A stretch of DNA of 64,000 nucleotides, from NCBI GenBank assembly GCA_036835325.1, contig DAITMF010000009.1, positions 13,728 through 77,727 of the forward strand. The letters run 5' to 3'. Below are positions 52,211 to 59,835 of the stretch, piece by piece. Below the pieces are notes generated by a model. That model was not told the DNA's origin. It did not search any database and saw only the letters and a program-made list of their open reading frames with translations. Position numbers and translations under genes: made by a program. Origin of the DNA: CAMCHP01 sp036835325 (lineage in GTDB: Bacteria > Bacteroidota > Bacteroidia > Flavobacteriales_D > Sanyastnellaceae). Every line of letters begins with the position of its first letter. The stretch's first letter is position 1.

Positions 52211-52564
52211 ATGCAACTACAACCTACGAATCGGCTGTTCGACCTGTCGTATCTTAACCAGATATTTCAGGGGAATCAGGAGATGATCAAGCAAATCATC
52301 CACCTGTTCTTGCAACAAGTACCCGAGTACATTTCAGAAATGGAGTCGTGCATTGCCCGCAATGACTTGCATGCGCTGCATCCATTAGCGCACAAAGCCA
52401 AGTCGAGCATTTCAATGCTGGGCCTCCGCAGCATGGAAGAGAAGATTCTTCGCATTGAGCGAAATTCGCGAGAGCACCGTGAGATGGATGAATTGCCAAC
52501 CTTGGTACTTGCAGTACGTTCAGAATGTGAACTTGCGAATCGCGAGTTGAGCCAGCTCTTGTAG
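52211..52564 (+). CDS. Stand-alone histidine phosphotransfer (Hpt) domain protein
   Basis: A 117-residue four-helix Hpt protein. His61 in LHPLAHKAKSSISMLGL is the expected phosphorylated residue, followed by the conserved Lys and small residues. Upstream helices carry YLNQIFQGNQEMIKQIIHLF and LQQVPEYISEMESCI, typical of the family. Such proteins pass phosphate between receivers in multi-step relays. No hybrid kinase or true response regulator is nearby; only the receiver-like gene at 51751. It may therefore receive phosphate from an unlinked kinase. Confidence 0.85.
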   Translation: MQLQPTNRLFDLSYLNQIFQGNQEMIKQIIHLFLQQVPEYISEMESCIARNDLHALHPLAHKAKSSISMLGLRSMEEKILRIERNSREHREMDELPTLVLAVRSECELANRELSQLL

Positions 52565-52586
52565 TCAGGCTCTAAATAAAGCTTTG

Positions 52587-52594
52587 TATCTTCG
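52587..52594 (+). promoter_or_regulatory. -7 promoter-like box TATCTTCG upstream of the DUF4301 gene
   Basis: One mismatch from TAnnTTTG, 27 bp before the ATG at 52622. A GC hairpin lies between the box and the start. Confidence 0.4.
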
Positions 52595-52595
52595 C

Positions 52596-52621
52596 GGCGC
52601 CTGAAAGATGGCGCCTTTTTT
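52596..52621 (+). terminator. GGCGCC hairpin with T-run directly before a start codon
   Basis: GGCGCC (52596-52601), an 8-base loop, GGCGCC (52610-52615), then TTTTTT, ending within 1-2 bases of the ATG at 52622. It may terminate the Hpt transcript or act as a 5'-leader attenuator of the DUF4301 gene. Confidence 0.5.
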
Positions 52622-54079
52622 ATGCCTTTAAACGACCGCGATATCAGTGAATTGTCTGCGCGTAGCATCGATCAGGGTGTTGCGGAAAGGCAACTTCAAC
52701 TTTTACGCTCGGGTGCTGCGTATGCACCGGTTTTGCGGCCGTGCACGCTTGGTGATGGCATTCTGACATTGGACGAAGAAGACCGCCAAACCTTGGCTGC
52801 TACGTTTAGGGCGGCATCCAAACGGATACAACTCGCTCGTTTTGTGCCGGCTTCAGGCGCAGCCACCCGCATGTTTGCTCATTTGCGTGGCCAAGGCGAC
52901 GACCCTGCACGGCACACTTTTTTTGCCATGCTGAGGCAGCTACCTTTTGCGAAAGCGCTGAATCAACGGCTTGAAGCATTGGGCCAATCGCTTGAACGAT
53001 GCCTTGCAGAAGGCGACTATGCAACCGTAACATCGGTGTTGCTTGATGAAGCGCACATGGGCTTCGATCAAATGCCGAAGGGCAGCATCCCATTTCACGG
53101 CTATGGCGATTCTGTGCGAACGGCGTTCCAAGAACAATTGGTTGAAGCGGCAGGCATGATGAGCTCAGGTGCTGAACAAGAGGTGCACTTTACCGTGCCG
53201 AGCACCTTCAGCCATGAGGCGCAACAGTCGCTCATTGGCTACGCCCGAGCGCTGAATGCCAAGCTCTCGGTTTCATTTTCGGTGCAATCTGCACAAACCG
53301 ATACGCTTGCTCTCGACTCCACCTATGAGCCTTTGCGCAACGATGAGAATGCCTTGGTTTTTAGGCCCGGGGGACATGGTGCCCTGCTTCACAATCTTGC
53401 CCTTCTTCACCGCGATGTTGTGTTCATTAAAAACATCGATAACATTGTTCCCGAGCCGCATCAACCGTGGGTGAACTACCATAAATCGGTTCTCGGTGGT
53501 TTGCTTTTATCACTTGTGGCCGAGCGAAATGCCTTGCTGCGTGAACTTAAGAAAGGCGCCCTGTCGGAAGCAGCCGTGGGCTTTTTGCGCCGCTGGTTTT
53601 TTGGGGATGGATGGGAAAGGTTGCCCTCACGTGAAGAGGTCATTGCGCTTCTCGATCGGCCCGTACGCGTGTGTGGAATGGTCAGAAACACCGGTGAACC
53701 CGGCGGCGGGCCGTTTTGGATGAACACGTCCAACGGCGTGCCATCCGTCCAAATCATAGAAAGCTCTCAAATCGACCGGAACAATCCGGAGCAAGAAGCA
53801 CTCCTTGAGGCAAGTACGCACTTCAACCCTGTCGATATGGTGTGCGCACTAAACGATGCCGATGGCAATCCCTACAATTTGGTTGATTTCGCCAACCCGA
53901 ACCGGGTGATTGTTACCCAAAAGGTGCACAATGGACGAGATATACGGGTGCTTGAGCTGCCTGGTTTGTGGAACGGAGGAATGGAAAATTGGCTTTCGGT
54001 CTTCGCAGAAGTCCCCGCAGATACCTTCGCACCTGTGAAAACGGTGAACGATCTTTTGCGGCCTGCGCACCAATTGTAA
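52622..54079 (+). CDS. DUF4301 family protein
   Basis: A 485-residue cytoplasmic protein. The motif LARFVPASGAATRMFAHL (residues 71-88) is characteristic of DUF4301, a Bacteroidota-rich family of unknown function that looks distantly like nucleotidyltransferases (a P-x-x-G-x-G-x-R-M loop). Other conserved-looking stretches are GFDQMPKGSIPFHGYGDSVRT, ALVFRPGGHGALLHNL, FIKNIDNIVPEP and VCGMVRNTGEPGGGPFWMN. The GSIPFHGYG and GGHGALL loops would suit sugar-phosphate or nucleotide handling; this is inference. It has its own promoter-like box, and the 3' end abuts a convergent gene exactly. Confidence 0.85.
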   Translation: MPLNDRDISELSARSIDQGVAERQLQLLRSGAAYAPVLRPCTLGDGILTLDEEDRQTLAATFRAASKRIQLARFVPASGAATRMFAHLRGQGDDPARHTFFAMLRQLPFAKALNQRLEALGQSLERCLAEGDYATVTSVLLDEAHMGFDQMPKGSIPFHGYGDSVRTAFQEQLVEAAGMMSSGAEQEVHFTVPSTFSHEAQQSLIGYARALNAKLSVSFSVQSAQTDTLALDSTYEPLRNDENALVFRPGGHGALLHNLALLHRDVVFIKNIDNIVPEPHQPWVNYHKSVLGGLLLSLVAERNALLRELKKGALSEAAVGFLRRWFFGDGWERLPSREEVIALLDRPVRVCGMVRNTGEPGGGPFWMNTSNGVPSVQIIESSQIDRNNPEQEALLEASTHFNPVDMVCALNDADGNPYNLVDFANPNRVIVTQKVHNGRDIRVLELPGLWNGGMENWLSVFAEVPADTFAPVKTVNDLLRPAHQL

Positions 54080-55789
54080 TCACTGCTTCACTACCGTATC
54101 AATCGAAACGTGATCGCCCGATTCAATGCGGAGGGTGTAATAACCGCGTTCAAGGTGTTCGTCGAGGTGGAATCGCAGCGACTCTTCGGCACGGCTTCCA
54201 TCGGTTTGTGCGATGGCGAGCTCTTGTCCGAGGACGCTGAACAGGCGCACAGTTACCTCGCGGTCTTTGACATCGGTTAGTTCAACCGTGAAGTCGGTGT
54301 TGAACGGATTGGGAAAGCTGTGAAAATGCACGGGAGGCGAAAGCGTTGTGGCGACTTCTTCAAAGGCGAAGGGCTCCATGCCCAAGGCGAGGGATGGATG
54401 AAAGCGAAGGCTTTCCCCGTTGGTTTTGGCTACAAATCCGGCATGATCGGGATGGCTGCTCATGCCCAATTCCAAGTTGGCTGAGGTGGGGATGTCGAAC
54501 ACCACACTGTAATTCTGGTAGTAAACGACCTGCTGTTCACCCAATTCGAGCATCAGTTTGCCTTCGCTGAAGTGTTCTTCGCGGATGTTTGCTGAATACA
54601 AAATGCGTCCGTTCTGGTCTTTTACATGGTACACGATCGCGCTGACAATGCCGGTGGCACGCGCAGGGATGTAGAGCGTTTGCAGTTTGCCATCATCGCA
54701 CAGCGGCAAGTCAATTGCCAAGTGCGTGTTTGTAAAGGGTTGCCAAGTGTCGTGAAAGGGCTGGGCAATGGCACAGGTGTGTTGCTCGTACCCGGTAAGC
54801 ACTTCGAAACTGGCGGCTTGTTCGAGGGTGGCATTGGGTTCATCGGTGATGATGCTGAAGCTGAGGTCGTGCTCAGACGGGCCGTCAATGGTGAAGAGGG
54901 TGCCACTCTGGTAGGGGTTTCCGGTAGCAGAGAGCAAGCCAACGTGCTTGCGCGCGTCGCCGTCAACAATCACTTCAAAATGGTACTTGCCGGGTTCGAG
55001 TGCGGTTCCTTCCGACGCGGTGACCACAAGTCGGCCTTCAAAGCTCGCCTCAGCGGTGAATGGCATAACGGCGATGGGTAGGTAGTGGTCACTTTTGTGC
55101 ATGAGCTGCACCCGACCGGTGAAGTCAACGGGAGAGCTGTACCCAAGTGACATGCCAAGAAGCTGTGCTTCTTCGCAGAGTTGAAAACTTTGACGGCGTA
55201 CCTCCGATGCGGCATACTCACCGCTAATGTCAAACTGTTCAGGATGGCAGTTTTCAGGATGGATGGACGCCGGTGCCTCTTCAAACCCACGAATACCGGC
55301 TTCGAAGGTGAGGTCGTACGGGGTGAACAAGCCATTGAGTGTCATGTTGCCGAAGCTGTACTGGTCGTTCTCGGTGTAGGCCACTGCGATTTGCTTGCCA
55401 CCGGGCACTTTTAGCTCCAAGGTGTAGGTTTCACCGGGATAGAGGTAGGGCCTGCGCGCCATGCGCACCCTAACTTCAGGATGACGGTCAGACGACTGAA
55501 GAATGACTTGTTGTTTGTGCAACTCTTTTTCTCCGTGAAGGATGCGCAGCTCGGCAGCGAAACTTACGTCATTTGAACTACCGGTATACAGTACGAGGTA
55601 GTCGAGAAGGCCTTCACGGCAAGGGGTGAAAGTTTGGCCAACAGTGCCGGCATCGAGGTGCATGCAGGCCATGCCATCGGTTTGGGCGACAATGCATCCG
55701 TCGCCAACTTCAGCAAGTGCAGTGAGCGAAATGGAGGTTGTAAAAATAAGCGACCAGACGCTAATCGGTATTCTGTTAAAGCGGTGCAT
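54080..55789 (-). CDS. Secreted protein with T9SS type A sorting domain
   Basis: A 569-residue exported protein. A hydrophobic N-terminal segment (VWSLIFTTSISLTALAEV) acts as signal peptide. The body contains beta-sandwich-like stretches around VGQTFTPCREGLLDYLVLYT (residues 50-70) and again around TWQPFTNTHLAIDLP. The repeated opening, Q-F, TxT and L-x-x-L-Y motifs suggest two or three related domains. The C-terminal 80 residues, from FHSFPNPFNTDFTVEL, are a type A sorting domain ending HVSIDTVVKQ. Function unknown. It is convergent with the DUF4301 gene with no gap, and follows the lipid A operon ABC gene by 96 bp. Confidence 0.8.
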   Translation of the reverse strand: MHRFNRIPISVWSLIFTTSISLTALAEVGDGCIVAQTDGMACMHLDAGTVGQTFTPCREGLLDYLVLYTGSSNDVSFAAELRILHGEKELHKQQVILQSSDRHPEVRVRMARRPYLYPGETYTLELKVPGGKQIAVAYTENDQYSFGNMTLNGLFTPYDLTFEAGIRGFEEAPASIHPENCHPEQFDISGEYAASEVRRQSFQLCEEAQLLGMSLGYSSPVDFTGRVQLMHKSDHYLPIAVMPFTAEASFEGRLVVTASEGTALEPGKYHFEVIVDGDARKHVGLLSATGNPYQSGTLFTIDGPSEHDLSFSIITDEPNATLEQAASFEVLTGYEQHTCAIAQPFHDTWQPFTNTHLAIDLPLCDDGKLQTLYIPARATGIVSAIVYHVKDQNGRILYSANIREEHFSEGKLMLELGEQQVVYYQNYSVVFDIPTSANLELGMSSHPDHAGFVAKTNGESLRFHPSLALGMEPFAFEEVATTLSPPVHFHSFPNPFNTDFTVELTDVKDREVTVRLFSVLGQELAIAQTDGSRAEESLRFHLDEHLERGYYTLRIESGDHVSIDTVVKQ

Positions 55790-55885
55790 GGTGTGCGTGT
55801 TGGTGTGTGAAGTCTTTTACTCCACACGGGCCACGCAGGTTTGTCAGCCGATGCACGTTGTTGGTGTAGGAAATGCCCTATACCA

Positions 55886-56506
55886 TTATTTCAGTGAGGT
55901 AATGTCGATGGCGATATCAGCGCGCAGGTACTCATCGGTGTTGTGGTTGCTGCTGATGACAATGGTTCGGTTCTCGGCGTGTTCGGTAAGCAAATTGCGG
56001 TACCAGTCAACACCTTGCCGGTCGAGGTTTGAGGTAGGCTCATCGAGCAAGATGAGCGAGGCATCCGACAGCAAGGCCAGGGCCAGCTTAACGCGTTGCC
56101 GCATCCCCGATGAGAAGTTCTTCAGTTGCTTCGAGCGGTGGGTCTCCAAGCCGGTGCGCTCAATCACCGAGGCGGTCGTCCATCCATCCCTAAAATCCCT
56201 GAATCCTTCTTGAAACTGAACCGCCTCGTGCAAGGTAAGGTCTTCAAAGAGGTCAAGGTAAGGCGTGCAGAGTGCTACTTGCCTCCAAAGGTGCTCAGGA
56301 TGAACCGGTGCATTTTTGTTGGTGTAAGCAATTTCACCTTCAGACAAGCTCAAAAAGCCAGAAATTGCTTGAAGGAGCGTTGATTTGCCTGATCCGTTGG
56401 GACCGGTGATGAGCACATGCGCGTTGGTTGGAATGCTGCAGTCAAGTCCGCGGAAAATCCAATCGCGGTTAAACCGCCGGCCGGCATTGCGAATGTGCAG
56501 TTCCAT
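55886..56506 (-). CDS. ABC transporter ATP-binding protein (CcmA-like) at the end of the lpx operon
   Basis: A 206-residue ATPase. Walker A is ITGPNGSGKSTLLQAISG, signature NFSSGMRQRVKLALALL, Walker B LILLDEPTSNLD. The Q-loop region reads QVALCTPYLDLFEDLTL, and a short linker IVISSNHNTDEYL replaces the usual H-loop motif (an Asn-His-Asn around the switch). It resembles small ATPases of the CcmA/ABC-2 class. It begins 2 bp after the lpxA stop, so it is co-transcribed with lpxD-lpxC/fabZ-lpxA, but no permease follows. A role in envelope or lipid export is inferred only from position. Confidence 0.85.
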   Translation of the reverse strand: MELHIRNAGRRFNRDWIFRGLDCSIPTNAHVLITGPNGSGKSTLLQAISGFLSLSEGEIAYTNKNAPVHPEHLWRQVALCTPYLDLFEDLTLHEAVQFQEGFRDFRDGWTTASVIERTGLETHRSKQLKNFSSGMRQRVKLALALLSDASLILLDEPTSNLDRQGVDWYRNLLTEHAENRTIVISSNHNTDEYLRADIAIDITSLK

Positions 56507-56508
56507 GG

Positions 56509-57285
56509 CTATACGGGCCCGCGAATGATGCCCTTGTCAGACTCGCGAATGAAATTCAGAATGCGTTCTTTTTCAGGCGAGCCGGGCAACTCGATATCGG
56601 CCACTTTGATGGCCTGACTGATGTTGCTGTTGTGGATGTAAATCACACGGTACACATCTTCGATGTGCTGAATGGCTTCGTTGCTAAAGCCACGGCGGCG
56701 CAAACCGATGGTGTTCACTCCCGCGAAAGTGAGGGGTTCGCGCGCTGCTTTGATGAATGGCGGAACGTTCTTTCGAACCAATGACCCGCCGGCGATGAAG
56801 CTGTGGCTGCCAATGTGAATGAACTGCTGCACAGCCACCACGCCTTCAATGATGACAAAATCGTCAATAACGACGTGTCCGGCGATGTTTGCTGTATTGG
56901 CGAGGATGCAGTGATTGCCCACAACTACGTCGTGCGCGATGTGTACATAGGCCATCAACAGGCAATGGCTACCCACTTTGGTTTTCATGCGGTCGCGGGT
57001 TCCGCGGTTAATGGTTACACACTCGCGAATGGTGGTGTGGTCTCCAATTTCAGCCGTGGTTTCTTCGCCTTCAAATTTCAGGTCTTGTGGGATGGCCGAA
57101 ATCACTGCGCCGGGGAAAATGCGGCAGTGGCTGCCGATTCGTGCACCGTCCATGATGGTCACGTTTGGTCCAACCCAGGTGTAGTCGCCAATGGTGACAT
57201 CACCGTAGATTGTGGTGAACGGGCCGATTTCTACGTTTTCGCCAATACGGGCGCGGGGGTCAACAGAGGCGAGGGGTGAAATCAT
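56509..57285 (-). CDS. lpxA: Acyl-ACP--UDP-N-acetylglucosamine O-acyltransferase
   Basis: LpxA transfers a 3-hydroxyacyl chain to UDP-GlcNAc, the first step of lipid A synthesis. The 258-residue protein is a left-handed beta-helix of hexapeptide repeats (IGENVEIGPFTTIYGDVTIG, IGSHCRIFPGAVISAIPQDL) with the catalytic His in VHIAHDVVVGNHCILANTAN and the C-terminal GVNTIGLRRRGFSNEAI. The start is the ATG overlapping the lpxC/fabZ stop (TGATG). Third of four coupled genes. Confidence 0.97.
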   Translation of the reverse strand: MISPLASVDPRARIGENVEIGPFTTIYGDVTIGDYTWVGPNVTIMDGARIGSHCRIFPGAVISAIPQDLKFEGEETTAEIGDHTTIRECVTINRGTRDRMKTKVGSHCLLMAYVHIAHDVVVGNHCILANTANIAGHVVIDDFVIIEGVVAVQQFIHIGSHSFIAGGSLVRKNVPPFIKAAREPLTFAGVNTIGLRRRGFSNEAIQHIEDVYRVIYIHNSNISQAIKVADIELPGSPEKERILNFIRESDKGIIRGPV

Positions 57286-58703
57286 CAAGCAGATGCGTTT
57301 TCGAGGTTGCGTTCTTTCACGATTTGGGCCATCATTTCGGCTTCTGAAACAACTTTTCCGTTGACGTAAGCGAAGCCCGACATGTGAACCAGGCCACGTC
57401 GAATGGGTGACTCAAGTTTCAGTTTAAATACCAAGGTATCGCCGGGGAGCACTTTTTGTTTGAAGCGCACTTTGTCAATTTTCAGGAAGTAGGTTGAATA
57501 GTTCTCGGGGTCAGGTACCGTTGACAATGCAAAAATGCCGCCAACTTGCGCCATGGCTTCTACCTGCAACACTCCGGGAAATACGGGGTTATTGGGGAAA
57601 TGCCCTTGAAAGAAAGGTTCGTTGAAGGTGACGTTTTTCACCCCAACGATGGATTGATCGTCCATCTCAATGATTTTGTCAACCAGCAAGAAGGGGTAGC
57701 GGTGGGGCAAAATCGCCGTGATGGCGTTGATGTCGTACACCGGTGTTTTGTTGAGATCGAAACTTACCTCGGCCTTCTGTTTTTTAAGCAAGCCTTTGAG
57801 CACTTTTCCGAAGGCGACGTTTCCGGCATGGCCGGGACGCGCTGCGAGGATGTGTCCTTTGATGAATTTACCTACCAGTGCGAGGTCGCCGACAATGTCG
57901 AGGAGTTTGTGGCGGGCCGGCTCGTTTTCAAACTGAAGTTTGGTGGTGTTGAGCACGCCGATGCCTTCAACTTTAAGGTTGAGGTCTTTTTTGCCAACCA
58001 ATTCGGCAATTTCATCGAGCTCTTCTTTGGCGTAGGTGCGCTCAACGAGCACAATGGCGTTGGCCAAATCGCCCCCTTTAATGAGGCCTGCGCGCGCAAG
58101 GCTTGAAATCTCTTTCAAGAACACGAAGGTGCGTGAGCGTGCAATTTCAGGGACAAATTCACCCAAATGGTACATGCTGGCGTGCTGCGTGCCGAGAACG
58201 GGCGAGTTGTAGTCAACCATTACCGTTAGCCTGAACTCGCCGCCATGGGTGGGCACGGCGAGCATTTCAACGTTTTTCTCGGGATCTTCAAACGCGATGG
58301 TTTCGCTGATTACGAGGTATTCGCGGTCGGCGTCTTGTTCTTCAAAACCCGTAGCAAGGATGCCTTCAACAAAGTGCTGAGAGCTGCCATCGAGAATCGG
58401 AACTTCGGGCCCGTTGATTTCAATCAGGGCATTGTCGATTTCACACCCGTAAATAGCGGCCAGCACATGCTCGGTGGTGTACACGCGGCCTCCGTTTTGC
58501 TCGAGCGTTGTGCCACGCTGCGTGCCAACGACACGGTCAGGTTCGCAATCAATCACGGGTTGGTTTTCAAGGTCAATGCGCTTGAATTTGTAGCCGTGAC
58601 CGGCAGGAGCCGGACAAATGGTAAGGGTTGCTGTTTCGCCTGTGTGAAGGCCGATGCCTGTGAAAGAAACAGGCGCTTTTAGCGTGCGTTGTTTAGCGGT
58701 CAT
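57285..58703 (-). CDS. lpxC-fabZ: Bifunctional UDP-3-O-acyl-N-acetylglucosamine deacetylase / 3-hydroxyacyl-ACP dehydratase
   Basis: One 472-residue protein fuses LpxC (residues 1 to about 305), the Zn-dependent deacetylase that commits to lipid A, with FabZ (about 320-472), the dehydratase of fatty-acid elongation. LpxC motifs: FTGIGLHTGE, TTEHVLAAIYGCEIDNALIE (His ligand), and ARHKLLDIVGDLALVG (His and Asp ligands). FabZ motifs: ILPHRYPFLLVDKI (catalytic His) and GHFPNNPVFPGVLQVEAMAQ (catalytic Glu). The fusion is known in Bacteroidota and several other Gram-negatives and ties the two uses of 3-hydroxyacyl-ACP together. It overlaps lpxD by 4 bp and lpxA by 1 bp. Confidence 0.97.
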   Translation of the reverse strand: MTAKQRTLKAPVSFTGIGLHTGETATLTICPAPAGHGYKFKRIDLENQPVIDCEPDRVVGTQRGTTLEQNGGRVYTTEHVLAAIYGCEIDNALIEINGPEVPILDGSSQHFVEGILATGFEEQDADREYLVISETIAFEDPEKNVEMLAVPTHGGEFRLTVMVDYNSPVLGTQHASMYHLGEFVPEIARSRTFVFLKEISSLARAGLIKGGDLANAIVLVERTYAKEELDEIAELVGKKDLNLKVEGIGVLNTTKLQFENEPARHKLLDIVGDLALVGKFIKGHILAARPGHAGNVAFGKVLKGLLKKQKAEVSFDLNKTPVYDINAITAILPHRYPFLLVDKIIEMDDQSIVGVKNVTFNEPFFQGHFPNNPVFPGVLQVEAMAQVGGIFALSTVPDPENYSTYFLKIDKVRFKQKVLPGDTLVFKLKLESPIRRGLVHMSGFAYVNGKVVSEAEMMAQIVKERNLENASA

Positions 58704-59749
58704 GGTGCGTCTGAACCGTTTGATTTGGCCTGTTGCTCGAGTGCGCGCAGGCGATCTTCCATTTTTGGGAGGTTTCGGAAACCGATGTAGGCACGTTTGA
58801 AATTGCCGATTTCGATGGCCGGAGAACCTTGTACGATGCTTCCTTCTTTTTGGATGGATGAGCCAATTCCACTCTGGGCGGCGATTTTTACGCCATCCGC
58901 AATGTGGATGTGCCCAACGATGCCCACTTGGCCTCCGATCATGCAGTCGCGGCCGATTTTTGTCGACCCGGCGATGCCAGTTTGGGCAGCGATGACGGTA
59001 TTTTCACCGATTTCAACGTTGTGCGCCACTTGAATGAGGTTGTCAAGCTTCACGCCTTTTCGCAGAACAGTTGAGCCGAGGGTTGCTCGGTCAATGGTGG
59101 TGTTTGCGCCGATTTCAACGCGGTCTTCGAGCACCACGTTGCCAATTTGTGGCACTTTCTTGTAGTTGTTGGCAGCATCAGGCGCAAAGCCGAAACCGTC
59201 GCTGCCAATGATGGCTCCGGCGTGCAGGGTGCAGTGGTTGCCAATTACGCAGCCATCAAGGACTTTCACTCCGGGGTGCAAAACGCAGTGGTCGCCAATG
59301 CTTGCCCCTTTGCCGATGTACACCCCTGCGTGCAGAACGGTGTTTTTTCCAATCCGGCAGCCTGTTGATACTACGGTGTGGTGGCCGAGGTAACACCCGT
59401 CGTCAATGCTGGCCGTTGGGTCAACGTATGCAGAGGCTTCTTTGCCTTCTGCTTGGGTTCGGTAGGTGTTGTAGGCTTCAAGCAGTTGGGCGAAAGCTGC
59501 ATAGGCATCGGCCACACGAATCAACGTGAGTGTGTTGGGCAATGCTTGCTCGGCGGTGAAGTTTTGGTTCACAATCACAATCGAAGCACCGGTAGAATAG
59601 ATGTACTGCTCATATTTGCTGTTCGCAAGAAATGAGAGCGTACCGGGGGTACCTTCTTCGATCTTGGATAGGTTTGATACGGCCACGTTGTCGTCGCCTT
59701 CGACCTGCCCTCCAAGCATCTCCGCTATTTGACGGGCGGAAAATTTCAT
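58700..59749 (-). CDS. lpxD: UDP-3-O-acylglucosamine N-acyltransferase
   Basis: LpxD adds the second 3-hydroxyacyl chain, to the glucosamine nitrogen. The 349-residue protein has the N-terminal uridine-binding domain (ARQIAEMLGGQVEGDDNVAV; TLSFLANSKYEQY), a hexapeptide beta-helix (GCRIGKNTVLHAGVYIGKGA) with the catalytic His in HNVEIGENTVIAAQTGIAGS, and a helical C-terminus. First gene of the lpxD-lpxC/fabZ-lpxA-ABC operon. An exact promoter box TACTTTTG ends only 5 nt before the ATG, so the operon mRNA may start at or near the start codon. Confidence 0.97.
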   Translation of the reverse strand: MKFSARQIAEMLGGQVEGDDNVAVSNLSKIEEGTPGTLSFLANSKYEQYIYSTGASIVIVNQNFTAEQALPNTLTLIRVADAYAAFAQLLEAYNTYRTQAEGKEASAYVDPTASIDDGCYLGHHTVVSTGCRIGKNTVLHAGVYIGKGASIGDHCVLHPGVKVLDGCVIGNHCTLHAGAIIGSDGFGFAPDAANNYKKVPQIGNVVLEDRVEIGANTTIDRATLGSTVLRKGVKLDNLIQVAHNVEIGENTVIAAQTGIAGSTKIGRDCMIGGQVGIVGHIHIADGVKIAAQSGIGSSIQKEGSIVQGSPAIEIGNFKRAYIGFRNLPKMEDRLRALEQQAKSNGSDAP

Positions 59750-59754
59750 CAGCG

Positions 59755-59762
59755 CAAAAGTA
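59755..59762 (-). promoter_or_regulatory. lpx operon -7 promoter box TACTTTTG
   Basis: An exact TAnnTTTG match on the minus strand, ending 5 nt before the lpxD ATG. A TTG lies upstream but only 12 bp away (59775-59777). It predicts a leaderless or near-leaderless transcript. Confidence 0.6.
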
Positions 59763-59807
59763 TGATTTTACCAGCAACCCGCTCGGTACTGATTTCACTG
59801 CAATTAA

Positions 59808-59830
59808 CATGCCGAAGTTCACTTCGCATG
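59808..59830 (-). terminator. Hairpin after the DUF58 gene, possible terminator
   Basis: An inverted repeat of about 10 bp, CATGC(C)GAAGT / ACTTCGCATG, with a 2-base centre and one bulged base, 5 bp after the DUF58 stop. On the minus strand it is followed by GTTAATTG rather than a strong T-run, so termination is plausible but not certain. It separates the DUF58 operon from lpxD. Confidence 0.5.
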
Positions 59831-59835
59831 CCGGG

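Larger units (their letters stand above)
5626..58860. repeat. Dispersed 9-mer GGATGGATG, at least eleven copies
   Basis: Exact copies read as CATCCATCC on the plus strand at 5626, 10805, 23377, 39430, 43692 and 56181; read as GGATGGATG at 45547, 53605, 54392, 55257 and 58852. Copies lie both between genes and inside genes in different reading frames, so protein sequence does not explain them. They contain two tandem GGATG pentamers. One-base-shorter versions occur at 31568, 35506 and 62603 among others. Confidence 0.6.

Noticed and set aside
55790..55885. GTGTG-rich stretch upstream of the secreted gene at 54080
   Set aside because: Low-complexity GT runs without a promoter box or clear inverted repeat.
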